Part shown: in pieces, positions 37,123 through 46,985 of the stretch
Position numbering within the stretch: the first letter of the stretch is position 1
Layout: each line of letters starts with the position of its first letter
Assembly (NCBI GenBank): GCA_027019165.1
Contig: JALUXC010000024.1
Span: 186,001 to 250,000, forward strand
Length of the DNA stretch: 64,000 nt
Source of the DNA: Pseudophaeobacter sp.
GTDB taxonomy: Bacteria; Pseudomonadota; Alphaproteobacteria; Rhodobacterales; Rhodobacteraceae
Reading direction: 5' to 3'
The notes under the pieces: model-generated
What the model saw: the letters and a program-made list of their open reading frames with translations, nothing else
Told to the model about the DNA's origin: nothing
The model's database searches: none
Program-made: the position numbers and the translations under genes

Positions 37123-37250
37123 CCATTTGCCTCCCGCAAACTCCGCTCACAGGCTTTTATAGCGATGCCTGCCCCGTCTCAATGGGGCCTAAATGGAGCA
37201 GGCCCAATAGGGCTGGTGAAACGCCACGGGCAGGTTTATCACCTTGCCCC

Positions 37251-38009
37251 ATGTTGAACACGATCCTGCACGGCGCCCCGACAGACAAACCCCCTCTTCT
37301 GATTGCCCATGGGCTCTACGGCTCGGCACGCAACTGGGGTGTCATTGCCAAACGCCTTTCCGATGAACGCCAGGTTATCGCCGTCGACATGCGCAATCAC
37401 GGCGCCAGCCCGTCCTGCGACAGTCACAGCTACCCTGAGATGGCCGATGACCTGGCCGAGGTCATAGCCGCCCATGGCGGTCAAATGGACGTGATAGGAC
37501 ACTCGATGGGGGGCAAGGCCGCAATGATGCTGGCCTTGAGGCACCCGGATGCCGTGCGCCGCCTCTTGGTCGCCGATATCGCCCCGGTCAGCTATGGGCA
37601 CAGCCAGATCCAGTTCATCGAAGCCATGCGCAAGGTCGATCTTGACAAGGTCACCCGCAGATCGGATGCCCATGCACAGCTTTCTGACCTTGGGGTAGAG
37701 CCCGCCCTTCAGAGTTTTTTCACCCAGTCACTCGATATCCAAGGCAAGCGGTGGACCCTGAACCTGGACGTACTCGCAAAGGAAATGCCAAACATCCTTT
37801 CCTTCCCAAAGACCGAAGCCCAGTGGAATGGCGTTGCCCTTTTTCTGTCTGGTGCGACCTCGGACTATGTCCGAGCTGAGTACCGGCCCGAGATTCTTGC
37901 GCGTTTTCCGGGCGCACGCTTTGCCAAAATCCCCAAAGCAGGACATTGGCTGCACGCGGAAAACCCGCGCGCCTTTGAAGCAACAGCGAGGGCCTTTTTC
38001 AACGCCTGA
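37251..38009 (+). CDS. Alpha/beta-fold esterase (YbfF-like)
   Basis: 252 residues. Nucleophile elbow GHSMGGKAAMMLA, oxyanion region IAHGLYGSARNWG, and the DMRNHGASP and AGHWLHAENP motifs that characterise the YbfF-type acyl-CoA esterase/acetyltransferase-like group. The longer frame (from 37116) overlaps the small membrane gene; the ATG at 37251 is chosen. Substrate unknown. Confidence 0.9.
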   Translation: MLNTILHGAPTDKPPLLIAHGLYGSARNWGVIAKRLSDERQVIAVDMRNHGASPSCDSHSYPEMADDLAEVIAAHGGQMDVIGHSMGGKAAMMLALRHPDAVRRLLVADIAPVSYGHSQIQFIEAMRKVDLDKVTRRSDAHAQLSDLGVEPALQSFFTQSLDIQGKRWTLNLDVLAKEMPNILSFPKTEAQWNGVALFLSGATSDYVRAEYRPEILARFPGARFAKIPKAGHWLHAENPRAFEATARAFFNA

Positions 38010-38074
38010 CCAACGAGCGCTCTGAAGACTGCGCCTGTCGGACCAAACCGGGAAAACGTTCGGGCGCTGGCCAG

Positions 38075-38467
38075 TCACATGCCCGGATCGACGGGCTCTT
38101 CGATGGCTGCTCCCGCATTTGCCCAGTCGGACAGACCCCCGGTGTTGTAGACCGATGCATAGCCCATGTCTTTTAGCAGCTTGCCTGCCAGTGCAGCCCG
38201 GCCTCCGCTGGCACAATGCAAAAGGATAACCCGGTCTCTCTTCAGCGCCTCATCGTGAAACGGGCTTTGAGGATCGGCACGAAATTCAAGCATACCCCGC
38301 GAAATATGATGCGAGCCCGCGACGCGGCCAGATGCCGAAAGTTCCGGTGCGTCCCGAATATCCAGCAGCAACGCCCCATCGGCCAGCATGGTCTGGGCCT
38401 CTTTGACCGAAATGCGGTCCACTGCGGCATTCGCCGCTTCCATCATCTGTTGCAGGGTCACGGGCAT
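38075..38467 (-). CDS. Rhodanese-like domain protein
   Basis: 130 residues, a single rhodanese domain. Active-site Cys in LLHCASGGRAAL, preceded by LLLDIRDAPELSASG and the HISRGMLEFRAD segment. Such single-domain proteins act as sulfurtransferases or persulfide carriers. The ATG at 38467 follows AAGGAAG; eight more in-frame residues upstream are unlikely. Convergent with the esterase. Confidence 0.9.
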   Translation of the reverse strand: MPVTLQQMMEAANAAVDRISVKEAQTMLADGALLLDIRDAPELSASGRVAGSHHISRGMLEFRADPQSPFHDEALKRDRVILLHCASGGRAALAGKLLKDMGYASVYNTGGLSDWANAGAAIEEPVDPGM

Positions 38468-38718
38468 AGATGCTTCCTTTCGCTTGATCACAGTCCATCA
38501 TCGCCGACCAGAACCGGCGGCCTCTGTCTGTCACCTAAGCGCCCTGGAGCCGCAACAGCAAGCGCGAAACAAAACCGCTCAAGCAACCGTGAGGTGAACC
38601 TTTGGATCTGGCCATGACGCGCAACAGAAAACCTCTGCGCGATTAACCCAATTGTCACCAGTTTTAGGAAAATTGATTGGCAACTCGACACGCACAATAC
38701 AGACCAACAGGGCATCCC

Positions 38719-40314
38719 ATGAACGACTGGACAGCCGGCTACGTTGCCGAACTTGACTATACCCATGATTTTTTCAGCGAACTTGCTCCCTCGCATCTGG
38801 CATTCTGCGCGACCCTCAAGGGACAGAAACACGGCCTGTTTGGCGAAAACCTGAGCTATTGCGAATTGGGCTGTGGCCAGGGGTTTTCGGCCAATCTTTT
38901 GGCCGCTGCCAATCCGCACATCGAGTTTCATGCAATGGATTTCAATCCCTCCCATATCAATGGAGCAAGGGAGCTTGCCACCGAGGCCAAGCTGAAGAAC
39001 ATGCATTTCCACGAGCGTTCGTTCGAGGACTTCCACGCCGAGCCCAGCCTCCCGGCCTTCTTTGATGTCATTGCCCTGCACGGTGTCTACAGTTGGGTTT
39101 CCAAAGAAAATCAGGGTTACATCCTGGATTTCCTGGCCAAGCGCCTGAAACCGGGCGGGCTGGTCTATATCAGCTACAATGCCCAGCCGGGTTGGGCCGC
39201 CGCCATGCCACTGCGCCGGATTCTGACAGACCGCGCCGCCCAAAGCCCGGGCCCCCTGCATCAGCGCATCCGTGAAGCGATCGCTTGGGCGCAAGAGTTG
39301 AACCTGGCCGGAGCCGAATACTTTGCCGCAAACCCTGCCCTTTCAAAACGGCTGCGCGGCCTGGACGGCATGTCGCAAAACTACCTGGCGCATGAATTTT
39401 TCAACAAAGACTGGACGCCCTTCCATTTTGCGGACATCGCCAACGACCTCTCGCAGGCAAAACTGTCGTTCCTGGCCTCCGCGGACCCGATAGACCATGT
39501 CGATGAGGTCTGCTTGCCGCCGAACCAGCTGGAGATGCTGGAAAGCGAGACAGACCCAGTGCGCCGACAGAGCCTCCGGGATATTCTGCTGAATGCCCAG
39601 TTTCGCACGGATATCTTCATCAAAGGGCAGGTGCGACACACCGAACGCGGGGCCATCGGGGCCTGGTTCGGCATTCCACTTGCTCTGGGACGCCGTTACA
39701 ACGGCGGTCCTTTGAACTTAGTCACTCGCGACGGAGAACCCACGCTGCAACGGGAGCAGTATGAACCGCTGCTGACTGAACTCAAAGACGGCCCCAAGAC
39801 CGTGCGCCAGCTTTTGGATCTCGGTGTGTTCGGAACCTCCACATGGGCTGAGATCACCCGCATGCTGACCCTTCTGATTGGGGCGAACCATGTGCTTCCC
39901 TGCTTGCCAACCGAAGGGTTGAGCGAACGCGCCGAACAGTGCCGCCAGTTCAACCTGGCCATATGCAAGCGCGCCGAGGACAGCGAAACCCTGCGCTTCC
40001 TCGCTTCACCTGTCACCGGCAATGGCGTCGCATTTGACCGGTTCGAACAGTTGTTCCTGCTGGCGCGCAGTGAGGGGCTTTCGAGCCCAAAGGAATGGGC
40101 CGATCTTGCCTGGCGGATCCTGGAACCTCAAGGGCAGCGCCTGCATGTGGATGGGCGCATTCTGGAGACTTCCGAAGAAAACCTGGCCGTATTGCGCGTT
40201 CGCGCCAATGCCTTTGCCGCAAATCGCCTCCCCTTGTGCGAAAGCCTTGGGATCACACTGGAGCCCCCCAGCCCGGAACCCGATGCCCAGTCCCAGACCC
40301 AAGCTGTCGCGTAG
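38719..40314 (+). CDS. Class I SAM methyltransferase with regulatory domain (MethyTransf_Reg)
   Basis: 531 residues. N-terminal SAM-binding methyltransferase domain (YCELGCGQGFSANLLAAANP, motif I; FDVIALHGVYSW; LKPGGLVYISYNAQPGW), followed from about residue 220 by a helical regulatory domain as in PF10119 proteins. Target unknown; similar proteins are found near surface or lipopolysaccharide genes but there is no such context here. It ends 17 bp from the convergent AraC regulator gene. Confidence 0.88.
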   Translation: MNDWTAGYVAELDYTHDFFSELAPSHLAFCATLKGQKHGLFGENLSYCELGCGQGFSANLLAAANPHIEFHAMDFNPSHINGARELATEAKLKNMHFHERSFEDFHAEPSLPAFFDVIALHGVYSWVSKENQGYILDFLAKRLKPGGLVYISYNAQPGWAAAMPLRRILTDRAAQSPGPLHQRIREAIAWAQELNLAGAEYFAANPALSKRLRGLDGMSQNYLAHEFFNKDWTPFHFADIANDLSQAKLSFLASADPIDHVDEVCLPPNQLEMLESETDPVRRQSLRDILLNAQFRTDIFIKGQVRHTERGAIGAWFGIPLALGRRYNGGPLNLVTRDGEPTLQREQYEPLLTELKDGPKTVRQLLDLGVFGTSTWAEITRMLTLLIGANHVLPCLPTEGLSERAEQCRQFNLAICKRAEDSETLRFLASPVTGNGVAFDRFEQLFLLARSEGLSSPKEWADLAWRILEPQGQRLHVDGRILETSEENLAVLRVRANAFAANRLPLCESLGITLEPPSPEPDAQSQTQAVA

Positions 40315-40331
40315 GGTCTTTCCCACACAGC

Positions 40332-41360
40332 TCACGGCCTCCGGTAGGCACCGGGGGTCGTCCCTGTCCAACGTTTGAACGCACGATGAAACGTCGCCGA
40401 CGTGGCAAATCCCACATCCTGCGAAATAGCCTCAATGCTTTTGCCTCCGTTGGAAAGATCCCTGATCGCGATATCGCGTCGTAACCCGTCCTTGATGTCC
40501 TGAAACGAGGTGCCTTCGGCATCAAGACGCCGGATCAAGGTGCGTTGGGTCAGGTTCAGAGCCCGCGCTGCGTCGTCCAGATTGCATGTCAGGCGCTCTG
40601 ACCGCAGCAACAGCTCTCGCACTCTTAGCATCACGGTGTGCTCGCGTGAGCTGGTAAAGATCCAATCTCGCGGAGCGCGCATCAGGAATTCCTGCATTTC
40701 AACCTCGCTCCGAGGCACCGGCGCTCCTTCCAGGCTATCGGCAAAGGTCACCGAAGAGTGCGCCTGGCCAAAACGCGCCGGGGCAGGAAACAAAATCGGA
40801 TAATCCTCGGAAAAATCGGGCCGTTCAAAGACAAACGACACTTCTGTCAGGGGCAGTTCGCGCCCCGCCAGCCAAGAGGTGATGCCATGCGCAAGCTTCA
40901 GCAGCAGCATATGCCCGAACCGCGGTTGACGACCATCTTCCCGTGGCTGGAGCACGACCCGGACATGATCCTCTACCGTTTCAAGCCTCAGATAGCAGTC
41001 GTCGAGCACGATGTTCCAGAACGACGTAAAACGGAACAAGACCGCCGAAAGCGAAGACGCCCCCCGCACCGAAGCACAAAGCAGCTTGAGCGCGCCTGAC
41101 CGGACAGGACGGCTCCACAGACCCATCATCTCATCACCGGTTTCGTTGGCAACCAGTTGATACAGCCGCACGATCTGATCATGGGTCACACGGCTGTTCA
41201 TCGGCACCTTATCTTCCAGTCCGATCTGCCGCATGAAACCCGCCAGTTGTTCTGCCGGGCAATGTAACCGCAACGCGCCAAGCCAATCCTCCAGAAAGGC
41301 GCGCGAAACAGTGGGCAGGATCGGTGCGGTCGACTCCTGATCCGGCAGGCTTTCCGCCAT
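40332..41360 (-). CDS. AraC-family transcriptional regulator
   Basis: 342 residues. N-terminal Arabinose_bd-type ligand domain (about 1-240) and C-terminal double HTH with LDDAARALNLTQRTLIRRLDAEGTSF and IEAISQDVGFATSATFHRAFKRWTGTTPGAYRR. The ATG at 41360 is chosen; a TTG seven codons earlier is in frame. It is divergent from the acyl-CoA dehydrogenase gene, 104 bp away, and so probably regulates that pair. Confidence 0.93.
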   Translation of the reverse strand: MAESLPDQESTAPILPTVSRAFLEDWLGALRLHCPAEQLAGFMRQIGLEDKVPMNSRVTHDQIVRLYQLVANETGDEMMGLWSRPVRSGALKLLCASVRGASSLSAVLFRFTSFWNIVLDDCYLRLETVEDHVRVVLQPREDGRQPRFGHMLLLKLAHGITSWLAGRELPLTEVSFVFERPDFSEDYPILFPAPARFGQAHSSVTFADSLEGAPVPRSEVEMQEFLMRAPRDWIFTSSREHTVMLRVRELLLRSERLTCNLDDAARALNLTQRTLIRRLDAEGTSFQDIKDGLRRDIAIRDLSNGGKSIEAISQDVGFATSATFHRAFKRWTGTTPGAYRRP

Positions 41361-41464
41361 CTGATTTGTCACTTTTTGCAAGTTTTGCGTCCACCAGAGA
41401 TATAGACGGCGCCCATTCTATTGGTTATCTGGCCACAAAAGAAAGCGAAAAGGAAGGCCACGTC

Positions 41465-43234
41465 ATGACATTCAACGCCCCCGTAAAGGACATGATCTTC
41501 AATATCGCCCATCTGGCCTCCTGGGCCGATGTCAGCACCCTTCCAACCTACGAGGCGGTTGAACTGGACGACGCCGAAGCCGCGTTGACAGAATTTGCCC
41601 GTTTTGTTGCCGAAGAGATTGCCCCGCTCAATGCTCCCGGCGATCAGGTGGGATCGCGCTACGAGAACGGGCGGGTGTTCCTGCCGGACGGCTTCGCCGA
41701 AGCCTATTCGAAGTTCGTGGATATGGGGTGGCAAAGCCTTCCCCACCCGGAAGAGTTCGGAGGACAGGGCCTGCCGCGCTCTGTCGGTGCGGCGGCAACC
41801 GAGATGCTGAACGCTGCCAACATGAGCTTTGCCCTTTGTCCGCTGTTGACCGAAGGCGCCATCGAGGCGCTGCTGACCGCCGCCTCGGACGCGCAGAAGG
41901 CGACCTATCTTGAACACCTCGTATCGGGAAAATGGACCGGCACCATGAACCTGACCGAGCCGCAGGCAGGCAGCGATCTGGCCCTTTTGCGCAGCAAGGC
42001 AGAGCGCCGCGCAGACGGCACATATGCAATCAGCGGCACCAAGATCTACATCACCTATGGTGAGCACGACATGTCCGAGAACACCGTACATCTGGTGCTG
42101 GCCCGCACGCCTGACGCCCCTGCCGGTGTCAAGGGGATCAGCCTGTTCCTGGTGCCCAAGTACATGGTGAACAGCGACGGATCCCTGGGCGAGCGCAACG
42201 CCGTGCGCTGCGTCAGCATCGAGCACAAGCTGGGTATCAAGGCCAGCCCCACGGCGGTGCTCAGCTTTGAAGAGGCGACGGGGTTTCTGATCGGAGAGGA
42301 AAACGCAGGCCTGCGCTACATGTTCGAAATGATGAACTCCGCGCGCTATGCGGTTGGCCTGCAAGGGATCGCCGTCTCGGAACGCGCTTATCAGCAGGCG
42401 CTTTCCTATGCCCGCGAGCGGATCCAAAGCGCGCCGGTCGACGGCTCCTCCCGCGAGGCGGTGGCGATCGTGAACCACCCCGATGTGCGCCGGATGCTGA
42501 TGCGCATGCGATCGATCACCGAAGGCGGGCGCGCCATGGCGGCCTTTGCCGCAGGCTGGCAGGATCTGGCCAAACACGCCGCCACGGCCGCGGAACGCGC
42601 CAGCGCCGCAGCGATCTCTGAGTTTCTGACGCCGCTTGTCAAAGGCTATTGCACCGAGATGAGCGTCGATGTCACCTCGCTGGGGGTTCAGGTCCATGGC
42701 GGCATGGGCTTTATCGAGGAAACCGGCGCGGCGCAGCACTATCGTGATGCCCGTATTCTGCCGATCTATGAAGGCACTACGGCGATCCAGGCCAACGATC
42801 TGGTGGGCCGGAAAACCCTGCGCGATGGCGGCGAGACCGCCCTGCGCCTGGCCGAAATGATCGCGCAAACCGAAGCCGAGTTGGCTGCCGGATCCGCCGC
42901 AGCGCAAACCGTCGCTGCCCGCCTTGGCCGCGCCCGCGAGGCGTTCATATCCGTCGTGCAGCACCTTGTTAACACTGGAAAGACTGAGCCCAGTGCCGCC
43001 TTTGGTGCGGGGGTTCCTTACCTGATGCTGGCAGGCAATCTGGTGGCCGGATGGCAACTGGCCCGTGCTCTCTTGGCCGCTGAAACCGCGCTTCAAAACG
43101 GCGAAGACCCCGAATTCATGGCGGCAAAGATCTCCACTGCGCGGTTTTATGCGGACCATGTGCTGAACGATACCAGCGTCCAGCAGGACCGCATTCTCGA
43201 AGGGGCTGACAGCCTGCTCACGGCCATTCTCTGA
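41465..43234 (+). CDS. dmdC: Acyl-CoA dehydrogenase, DmdC-like (3-methylmercaptopropionyl-CoA dehydrogenase candidate)
   Basis: 589 residues, the long ACAD form with an extra C-terminal domain. FAD-binding and catalytic motifs: [68 protein letters not shown]. The closest resemblance in my memory is DmdC of Ruegeria pomeroyi, which oxidises methylmercaptopropionyl-CoA to methylthioacryloyl-CoA in DMSP demethylation. The adjacent crotonase is DmdD-like, as in R. pomeroyi. Strong AAGGAAGG Shine-Dalgarno. A general fatty acyl-CoA role cannot be excluded. Confidence 0.7.
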   Translation: MTFNAPVKDMIFNIAHLASWADVSTLPTYEAVELDDAEAALTEFARFVAEEIAPLNAPGDQVGSRYENGRVFLPDGFAEAYSKFVDMGWQSLPHPEEFGGQGLPRSVGAAATEMLNAANMSFALCPLLTEGAIEALLTAASDAQKATYLEHLVSGKWTGTMNLTEPQAGSDLALLRSKAERRADGTYAISGTKIYITYGEHDMSENTVHLVLARTPDAPAGVKGISLFLVPKYMVNSDGSLGERNAVRCVSIEHKLGIKASPTAVLSFEEATGFLIGEENAGLRYMFEMMNSARYAVGLQGIAVSERAYQQALSYARERIQSAPVDGSSREAVAIVNHPDVRRMLMRMRSITEGGRAMAAFAAGWQDLAKHAATAAERASAAAISEFLTPLVKGYCTEMSVDVTSLGVQVHGGMGFIEETGAAQHYRDARILPIYEGTTAIQANDLVGRKTLRDGGETALRLAEMIAQTEAELAAGSAAAQTVAARLGRAREAFISVVQHLVNTGKTEPSAAFGAGVPYLMLAGNLVAGWQLARALLAAETALQNGEDPEFMAAKISTARFYADHVLNDTSVQQDRILEGADSLLTAIL

Positions 43235-43295
43235 CCGGTTCGAATTGGGGCCTTCCCCACCCCTGCCCTCATTTTCTTGCGAAAGGACGCCTACA

Positions 43296-44102
43296 ATGCG
43301 TGTTGAAATCGATATCTCTCGCTATCAGAACCTCGCCATCGACGCGCAGGAGGACGGCGTCTGGGTGGTAACCCTGAACCGCCCCACCAAGCGCAATGCG
43401 CTGGACATCGACACCATCGAAGAACTGGTAGAGTTCTTTTCACTGGCGCCGCGTGCCGGGGTCAAGGCGGTGGTTCTGGCCGGATCAGGCGATCACTTCT
43501 GCGCGGGGCTTGACCTGATTGAACACCACGATGAAGACCGCAGCCCCGCCGACTTTATGCATGTCTGCCTGCGCTGGCATGAGGCCTTCAACAAGATGGA
43601 ATACGGCGGTGTGCCGGTCATCGCCGCGCTGCAGGGTGCGGTTGTCGGCGGCGGGCTTGAACTGGCTAGCTCCGCCCATATCCGGGTGATGGACCAGACC
43701 ACCTATTTCGCCCTGCCCGAAGGCCAGCGCGGTCTCTTTACCGGCGGCGGAGCAACCATCCGCGTGAGCGACCTGATCGGCAAATCCCGCATGATCGACA
43801 TGATGCTGACCGGCCGCGTCTACCAGGGCCAGGAAGCCTGCGATCTGGGTCTTGCGCAATATTTTGTCGAAGGGTCCAGCTTTGACAAGGCGATGGAGCT
43901 GGCCCGCCGCGCTGCTGAAAACCTGCCGCTGTCAAACTTTGCCATCTGCTCGGCCGTGAGCCATATGCAAAACATGTCCGCGCTGGATGCCGCCTATGCC
44001 GAATCTGTGGTGGCGGGAGTCGTGAACACCCAGCCTGACGCACGTGCCCGTCTTGCGGCCTTTGCCGACAAAAGTGCTGCGCGGGTGCGCCCAAACAAAT
44101 GA
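43296..44102 (+). CDS. dmdD: Enoyl-CoA hydratase family, DmdD-like (methylthioacryloyl-CoA hydratase candidate)
   Basis: 268 residues, crotonase fold. Oxyanion-hole motif [18 protein letters not shown] and a second Glu in [19 protein letters not shown] put Glu122 and Glu142 at nearly the positions (121 and 141) of the catalytic pair in R. pomeroyi DmdD. DmdD hydrates methylthioacryloyl-CoA, releasing methanethiol, CoA and acetaldehyde. It follows dmdC after 61 bp with its own GAAAGGA site. Specificity as DmdD rather than a generic enoyl-CoA hydratase is inferred from residue positions and linkage. Confidence 0.6.
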   Translation: MRVEIDISRYQNLAIDAQEDGVWVVTLNRPTKRNALDIDTIEELVEFFSLAPRAGVKAVVLAGSGDHFCAGLDLIEHHDEDRSPADFMHVCLRWHEAFNKMEYGGVPVIAALQGAVVGGGLELASSAHIRVMDQTTYFALPEGQRGLFTGGGATIRVSDLIGKSRMIDMMLTGRVYQGQEACDLGLAQYFVEGSSFDKAMELARRAAENLPLSNFAICSAVSHMQNMSALDAAYAESVVAGVVNTQPDARARLAAFADKSAARVRPNK

Positions 44103-44116
44103 GGCAATGCAGAAGG

Positions 44117-44141
44117 GCAGAGATCGTCACGCTCTGCTCTT
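44117..44141 (+). terminator. Weak hairpin after dmdD
   Basis: GCAGAG (44117-44122) pairs with CTCTGC (44132-44137); followed by TCTT. 6 bp, short pyrimidine tail; a possible terminator 15 nt past the stop codon. Confidence 0.35.
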
Positions 44142-44291
44142 CCTGTCCATCGCACCAAGGCACTGCAACGTTTTCGCCCGCCAGAACAATCAACCAAAAC
44201 CGCTTTACGACTACACCAATATCGCCCTACAACTTATTGGAGTTCACCCCTTGACGTCGGGTGATCTACAATCAAGGCCGCGGGAGGGCAC

Positions 44292-44585
44292 ATGACACAT
44301 CTACAGACGCTGACGCGGACCGATTTTGAAGACCACCTGAACAAGATCTTTCAGGTCCTCTCTGTCTCGCCAGACCTGGAGCTGTCTTTGGTGGAAGTTA
44401 AGCCCCTGGGACAAGGCGCACGCGAAGGCGGTGCGTTTTCAACGCTCTGGCAAGGCCCCAGCGAACCTGTTCTGGATCAGTCCATTCACAGGCTTTACCA
44501 AAAAGACTTCGGCGAACAGGATGTGTTCCTTGTCCCTGTCGCAGAAAAAGATGCCGGTATTCAATACGAAGCGGTATTTACCTGA
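44292..44585 (+). CDS. DUF6916-like small protein associated with tail-collar cluster
   Basis: 97 residues. Fold elements: an N-terminal helix, a strand-rich core (LELSLVEVKPLGQ...GGAFSTLWQGPSEPVLDQSIHRLYQKDFG) and a C-terminal strand pair (DVFLVPVAEKDAGIQYEAVFT). This pattern, ending in a YEAVF motif, is what I recall of the DUF6916 family, which is seen next to tail-collar (MdpB) genes in other proteobacteria. It converges with the GNAT gene, 10 bp away. No signal peptide. Function unknown. Confidence 0.7.
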   Translation: MTHLQTLTRTDFEDHLNKIFQVLSVSPDLELSLVEVKPLGQGAREGGAFSTLWQGPSEPVLDQSIHRLYQKDFGEQDVFLVPVAEKDAGIQYEAVFT

Positions 44586-44595
44586 TCCGGCTCTT

Positions 44596-45147
44596 TCAAG
44601 CCTGCGCCGACCATCTCAACAAATCATATACGCCCTTGTCTTCTACGCGGGTGAACCCGAGCCGCTGATATAGGCGCATGGCCGGGTTTTCTTTCTCCAC
44701 ATGAATACCGACCGCCTTTTTGGCTGCTGCGGCGTCCGCCATCACATCGTCCAGAACGGCCTTCCCAATTCCCGATCCGCGCCTTTGAGGTATCAAGGCG
44801 ATATCGATGATACGGTGTTCGCTCGACCAGCGCTCAAGATAAAGCCGCCCAATCGGCGCACCGAGATGTTCCAGAATAAGCCAAAGCGCGTCAGGGTAGT
44901 GTTGTTGGTAGTGACGGTGCTGGGCCTCAAACTGCATGGCGATAAACGCCTGTTTTTGGGCTTCCCCCCAGGGCGTGCGATCCAGTTCTGCTTCGCGCGT
45001 TGATCGGTAGAGCGCTTCCAGAAAAGGCAAGTCTTCCTCTCGCTGACCACGGACGGAAACCCCAAGCTTGGCAGCATGGTGCAACTGCGGCCAGCGCTTT
45101 TCCCTTGGTGCATTCTTTGGCGCGTCAAGTGTCGAGGGCTCGTTCAT
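44596..45147 (-). CDS. GNAT-family N-acetyltransferase
   Basis: 183 residues. Acetyl-CoA-binding motif A seen as IALIPQRRGSGIGKAVLDDVMADA, with the C-terminal strand VEKENPAMRLYQRLGFTRVEDKG. The ATG overlaps the stop codon of the beta-propeller gene by four bases (ATGA), so it is translationally coupled and last in the tail-collar operon. A protein or surface-glycan acetylation role is plausible; substrate unknown. Confidence 0.9.
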   Translation of the reverse strand: MNEPSTLDAPKNAPREKRWPQLHHAAKLGVSVRGQREEDLPFLEALYRSTREAELDRTPWGEAQKQAFIAMQFEAQHRHYQQHYPDALWLILEHLGAPIGRLYLERWSSEHRIIDIALIPQRRGSGIGKAVLDDVMADAAAAKKAVGIHVEKENPAMRLYQRLGFTRVEDKGVYDLLRWSAQA

Positions 45148-46370
45148 GCCGGATTGACTGTGATATCCTGGGTCAACGCCATGGAAGAAATCTGACTGCC
45201 CAACGGAACCCACTTGGCCGACCAATGCGCAAGGGTTTGCTGCGTTATGTAAGAGGCCTCACCGGTAGCCGCATCAAGCGCAAAAAGGCTGAGGTTGGTG
45301 TCTGCATTGGCCTGCAGCACCAGCAGGCTATCCGCTTCGACATGGGCGATAACCTGCAGCCCAGACCATTGATCGATCATTCCTGGAATCTGATACCTGG
45401 AATAAACCGGGCTGCCAGCCCCGGATCCGACCTGGGCCACCAGGTACAAGCCCTCATTTGACCCGATAGACAGGGCCATGGTCTGGACAGGCTCGTCAAA
45501 TGACGCGAACAGGGACCAGGCTGAAAAACTCTCCGAGCTGACCTCTTGCTGCACCTTCATATAGATCTTGCTGCCGATGCGGGCAAAGATATGAACAAGA
45601 GCATTCACCCCTATTCCGCACACAAGCTGATCAAATCCAGTCAAACCTCCTGAAATGTCCTCCCACCCCTTCCAGTGTTCCGGCAAGAGAGGCCGATCGC
45701 TGGTCTGGAAGTTCAGATAGGGCACACTGCCTGCATTGATGCCAAGCAGAATGATGCGCCCATCTGCGTTCTGCGTCCCGGCAAGAGAGGTCAGCGCACC
45801 AGGCAGTTGCTGCCAATCAGACCAGGGTTCACTCGGCGGCACTTCCACCGGCGCAGTGACCTCAACCGGCGTGTCCGTACCGGGAGGGATCACGGTCTTG
45901 GTCTCTTCGATGATCGTGTTGGGATTCTGGTACTTCCACCAGATTGCATTGTCCGACCCTGCGCTGGTGAGGAACACATTTTGCAGGTTCCCCAGACCAT
46001 GGATCATGAGCGTGTCGAGATAACCCGGAACGCCAGCTGGTTTTCCAAGGTCAACGGGACTGGAAAACCGCTCCGTCGCCTTTTCGCTGCTGTCTTCCTG
46101 AATATATATGAGGTCTCCACCTGCGTCACTTGCCGCAGCCAATAGCGCCACATAGCCCCCTTGCGTGACCGACGCATTCAGTTTGCTGCCTTGGTACTGA
46201 AGTTCCGGGTACACCGTGAAGTCCGGATCAAAAGGGCCATTTTCAGTGGTTTGGTCCTTGTAGAAAAGCTGACCATCTTGACCGATCACACCAAAAAAGA
46301 TCCGAAAGTAGCTCGGCTCCGTGCGTGTGCTGCCCGCATAGTCTTGTGGAATTTTGTCTTCAACTGACAT
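45144..46370 (-). CDS. Beta-propeller-like protein of the tail-collar operon
   Basis: 408 residues without signal peptide. Repeating strand-rich modules with the pattern W..W..LPG.L.S..G...DGRI.L..IN (for example SDWQQLPGALTSLAGTQNADG, WKGWEDISGGLTGFDQLVCG, FSAWSLFASFDEPVQTMALS, WSGLQVIAHVEADSLLVLQ), about 45-55 residues each, as in lectin-like or tectonin-type propellers. An acidic Pro/Thr-rich segment (about 175-200) interrupts it. ATG 46370 has a good GGAAGGACA site. Possible carbohydrate recognition; inferred. Confidence 0.7.
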   Translation of the reverse strand: MSVEDKIPQDYAGSTRTEPSYFRIFFGVIGQDGQLFYKDQTTENGPFDPDFTVYPELQYQGSKLNASVTQGGYVALLAAASDAGGDLIYIQEDSSEKATERFSSPVDLGKPAGVPGYLDTLMIHGLGNLQNVFLTSAGSDNAIWWKYQNPNTIIEETKTVIPPGTDTPVEVTAPVEVPPSEPWSDWQQLPGALTSLAGTQNADGRIILLGINAGSVPYLNFQTSDRPLLPEHWKGWEDISGGLTGFDQLVCGIGVNALVHIFARIGSKIYMKVQQEVSSESFSAWSLFASFDEPVQTMALSIGSNEGLYLVAQVGSGAGSPVYSRYQIPGMIDQWSGLQVIAHVEADSLLVLQANADTNLSLFALDAATGEASYITQQTLAHWSAKWVPLGSQISSMALTQDITVNPA

Positions 46371-46448
46371 GTCACATGTCCTTCCGATGGGCCGTCTGAT
46401 GATGCCGGATGACCTGGCACTGCAAAACTCATCCAACCGCAAGCGTCA

Positions 46449-46976
46449 TTAGCCGCGAGACGGGTAGAGACCTACAAGCGCGATTATGAAATTCATTGCC
46501 AGGATCGGCTGCACATTCGAATGCGGTTGGCTACCGCCATTGCTGTCCAGCGCTTGGCCAGACAGGTATACAGTGTTGCTGGAGGTCTCAGTCTGGTACA
46601 ATCGATCAAAGCCGCTACGTGAAAGTGACCTTGAGGGAGAGGGAATATTGGTGGTCCCAGAGTTTGGCGTAGCAGCAAGACTATGCATGTGATTTGGCAT
46701 CTGCGACTCTGTCAGGCTGATTTGTTCGCTACCGCCTCTTTGTCCCAGCCGCCGGGACGTCAGCCCAGGTCCGCGGCCCGGATGCATCGGCACGCGCCCC
46801 TGGAGGTTCGGCAGTGCTGTGGTCGACCGACCATCCCCCCCATAGGTGGTCCCAATCAAAGAAAACAACGCCGTGTTCTGAGAGACCGGCAAGAGCTGGC
46901 CATCACAGAACGCCCAGCCGCGCGGGGCAAAGTTCCCGGCGAAAATGCGGATCTCTGCAACAAAGGGTTCTGACAT
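46449..46976 (-). CDS. Phage tail collar domain protein 3 (MdpB-like)
   Basis: 175 residues. N-terminal tail-collar signature SEPFVAEIRIFAGNFAPRGW, CDGQLLPVSQN and TTYGGDGRSTTALPNLQGRVP, then a Ser/Thr-rich loop, PHSNVQPILAMNFIIALVGLYPS at the C-terminus. This is the microcystin-dependent protein/MdpB type, a phage-tail-fibre-like fold coded outside phages. Third of three tandem paralogues, after a 9-bp gap; AGGAGG precedes the ATG. Confidence 0.93.
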   Translation of the reverse strand: MSEPFVAEIRIFAGNFAPRGWAFCDGQLLPVSQNTALFSLIGTTYGGDGRSTTALPNLQGRVPMHPGRGPGLTSRRLGQRGGSEQISLTESQMPNHMHSLAATPNSGTTNIPSPSRSLSRSGFDRLYQTETSSNTVYLSGQALDSNGGSQPHSNVQPILAMNFIIALVGLYPSRG

Positions 46977-46985
46977 ATCTGCCTC

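Noticed and set aside
41369-43159. 596-aa minus-strand ORF opposite the acyl-CoA dehydrogenase
   Set aside because: Mirror of a high-GC coding gene; the plus-strand protein has complete ACAD motifs.
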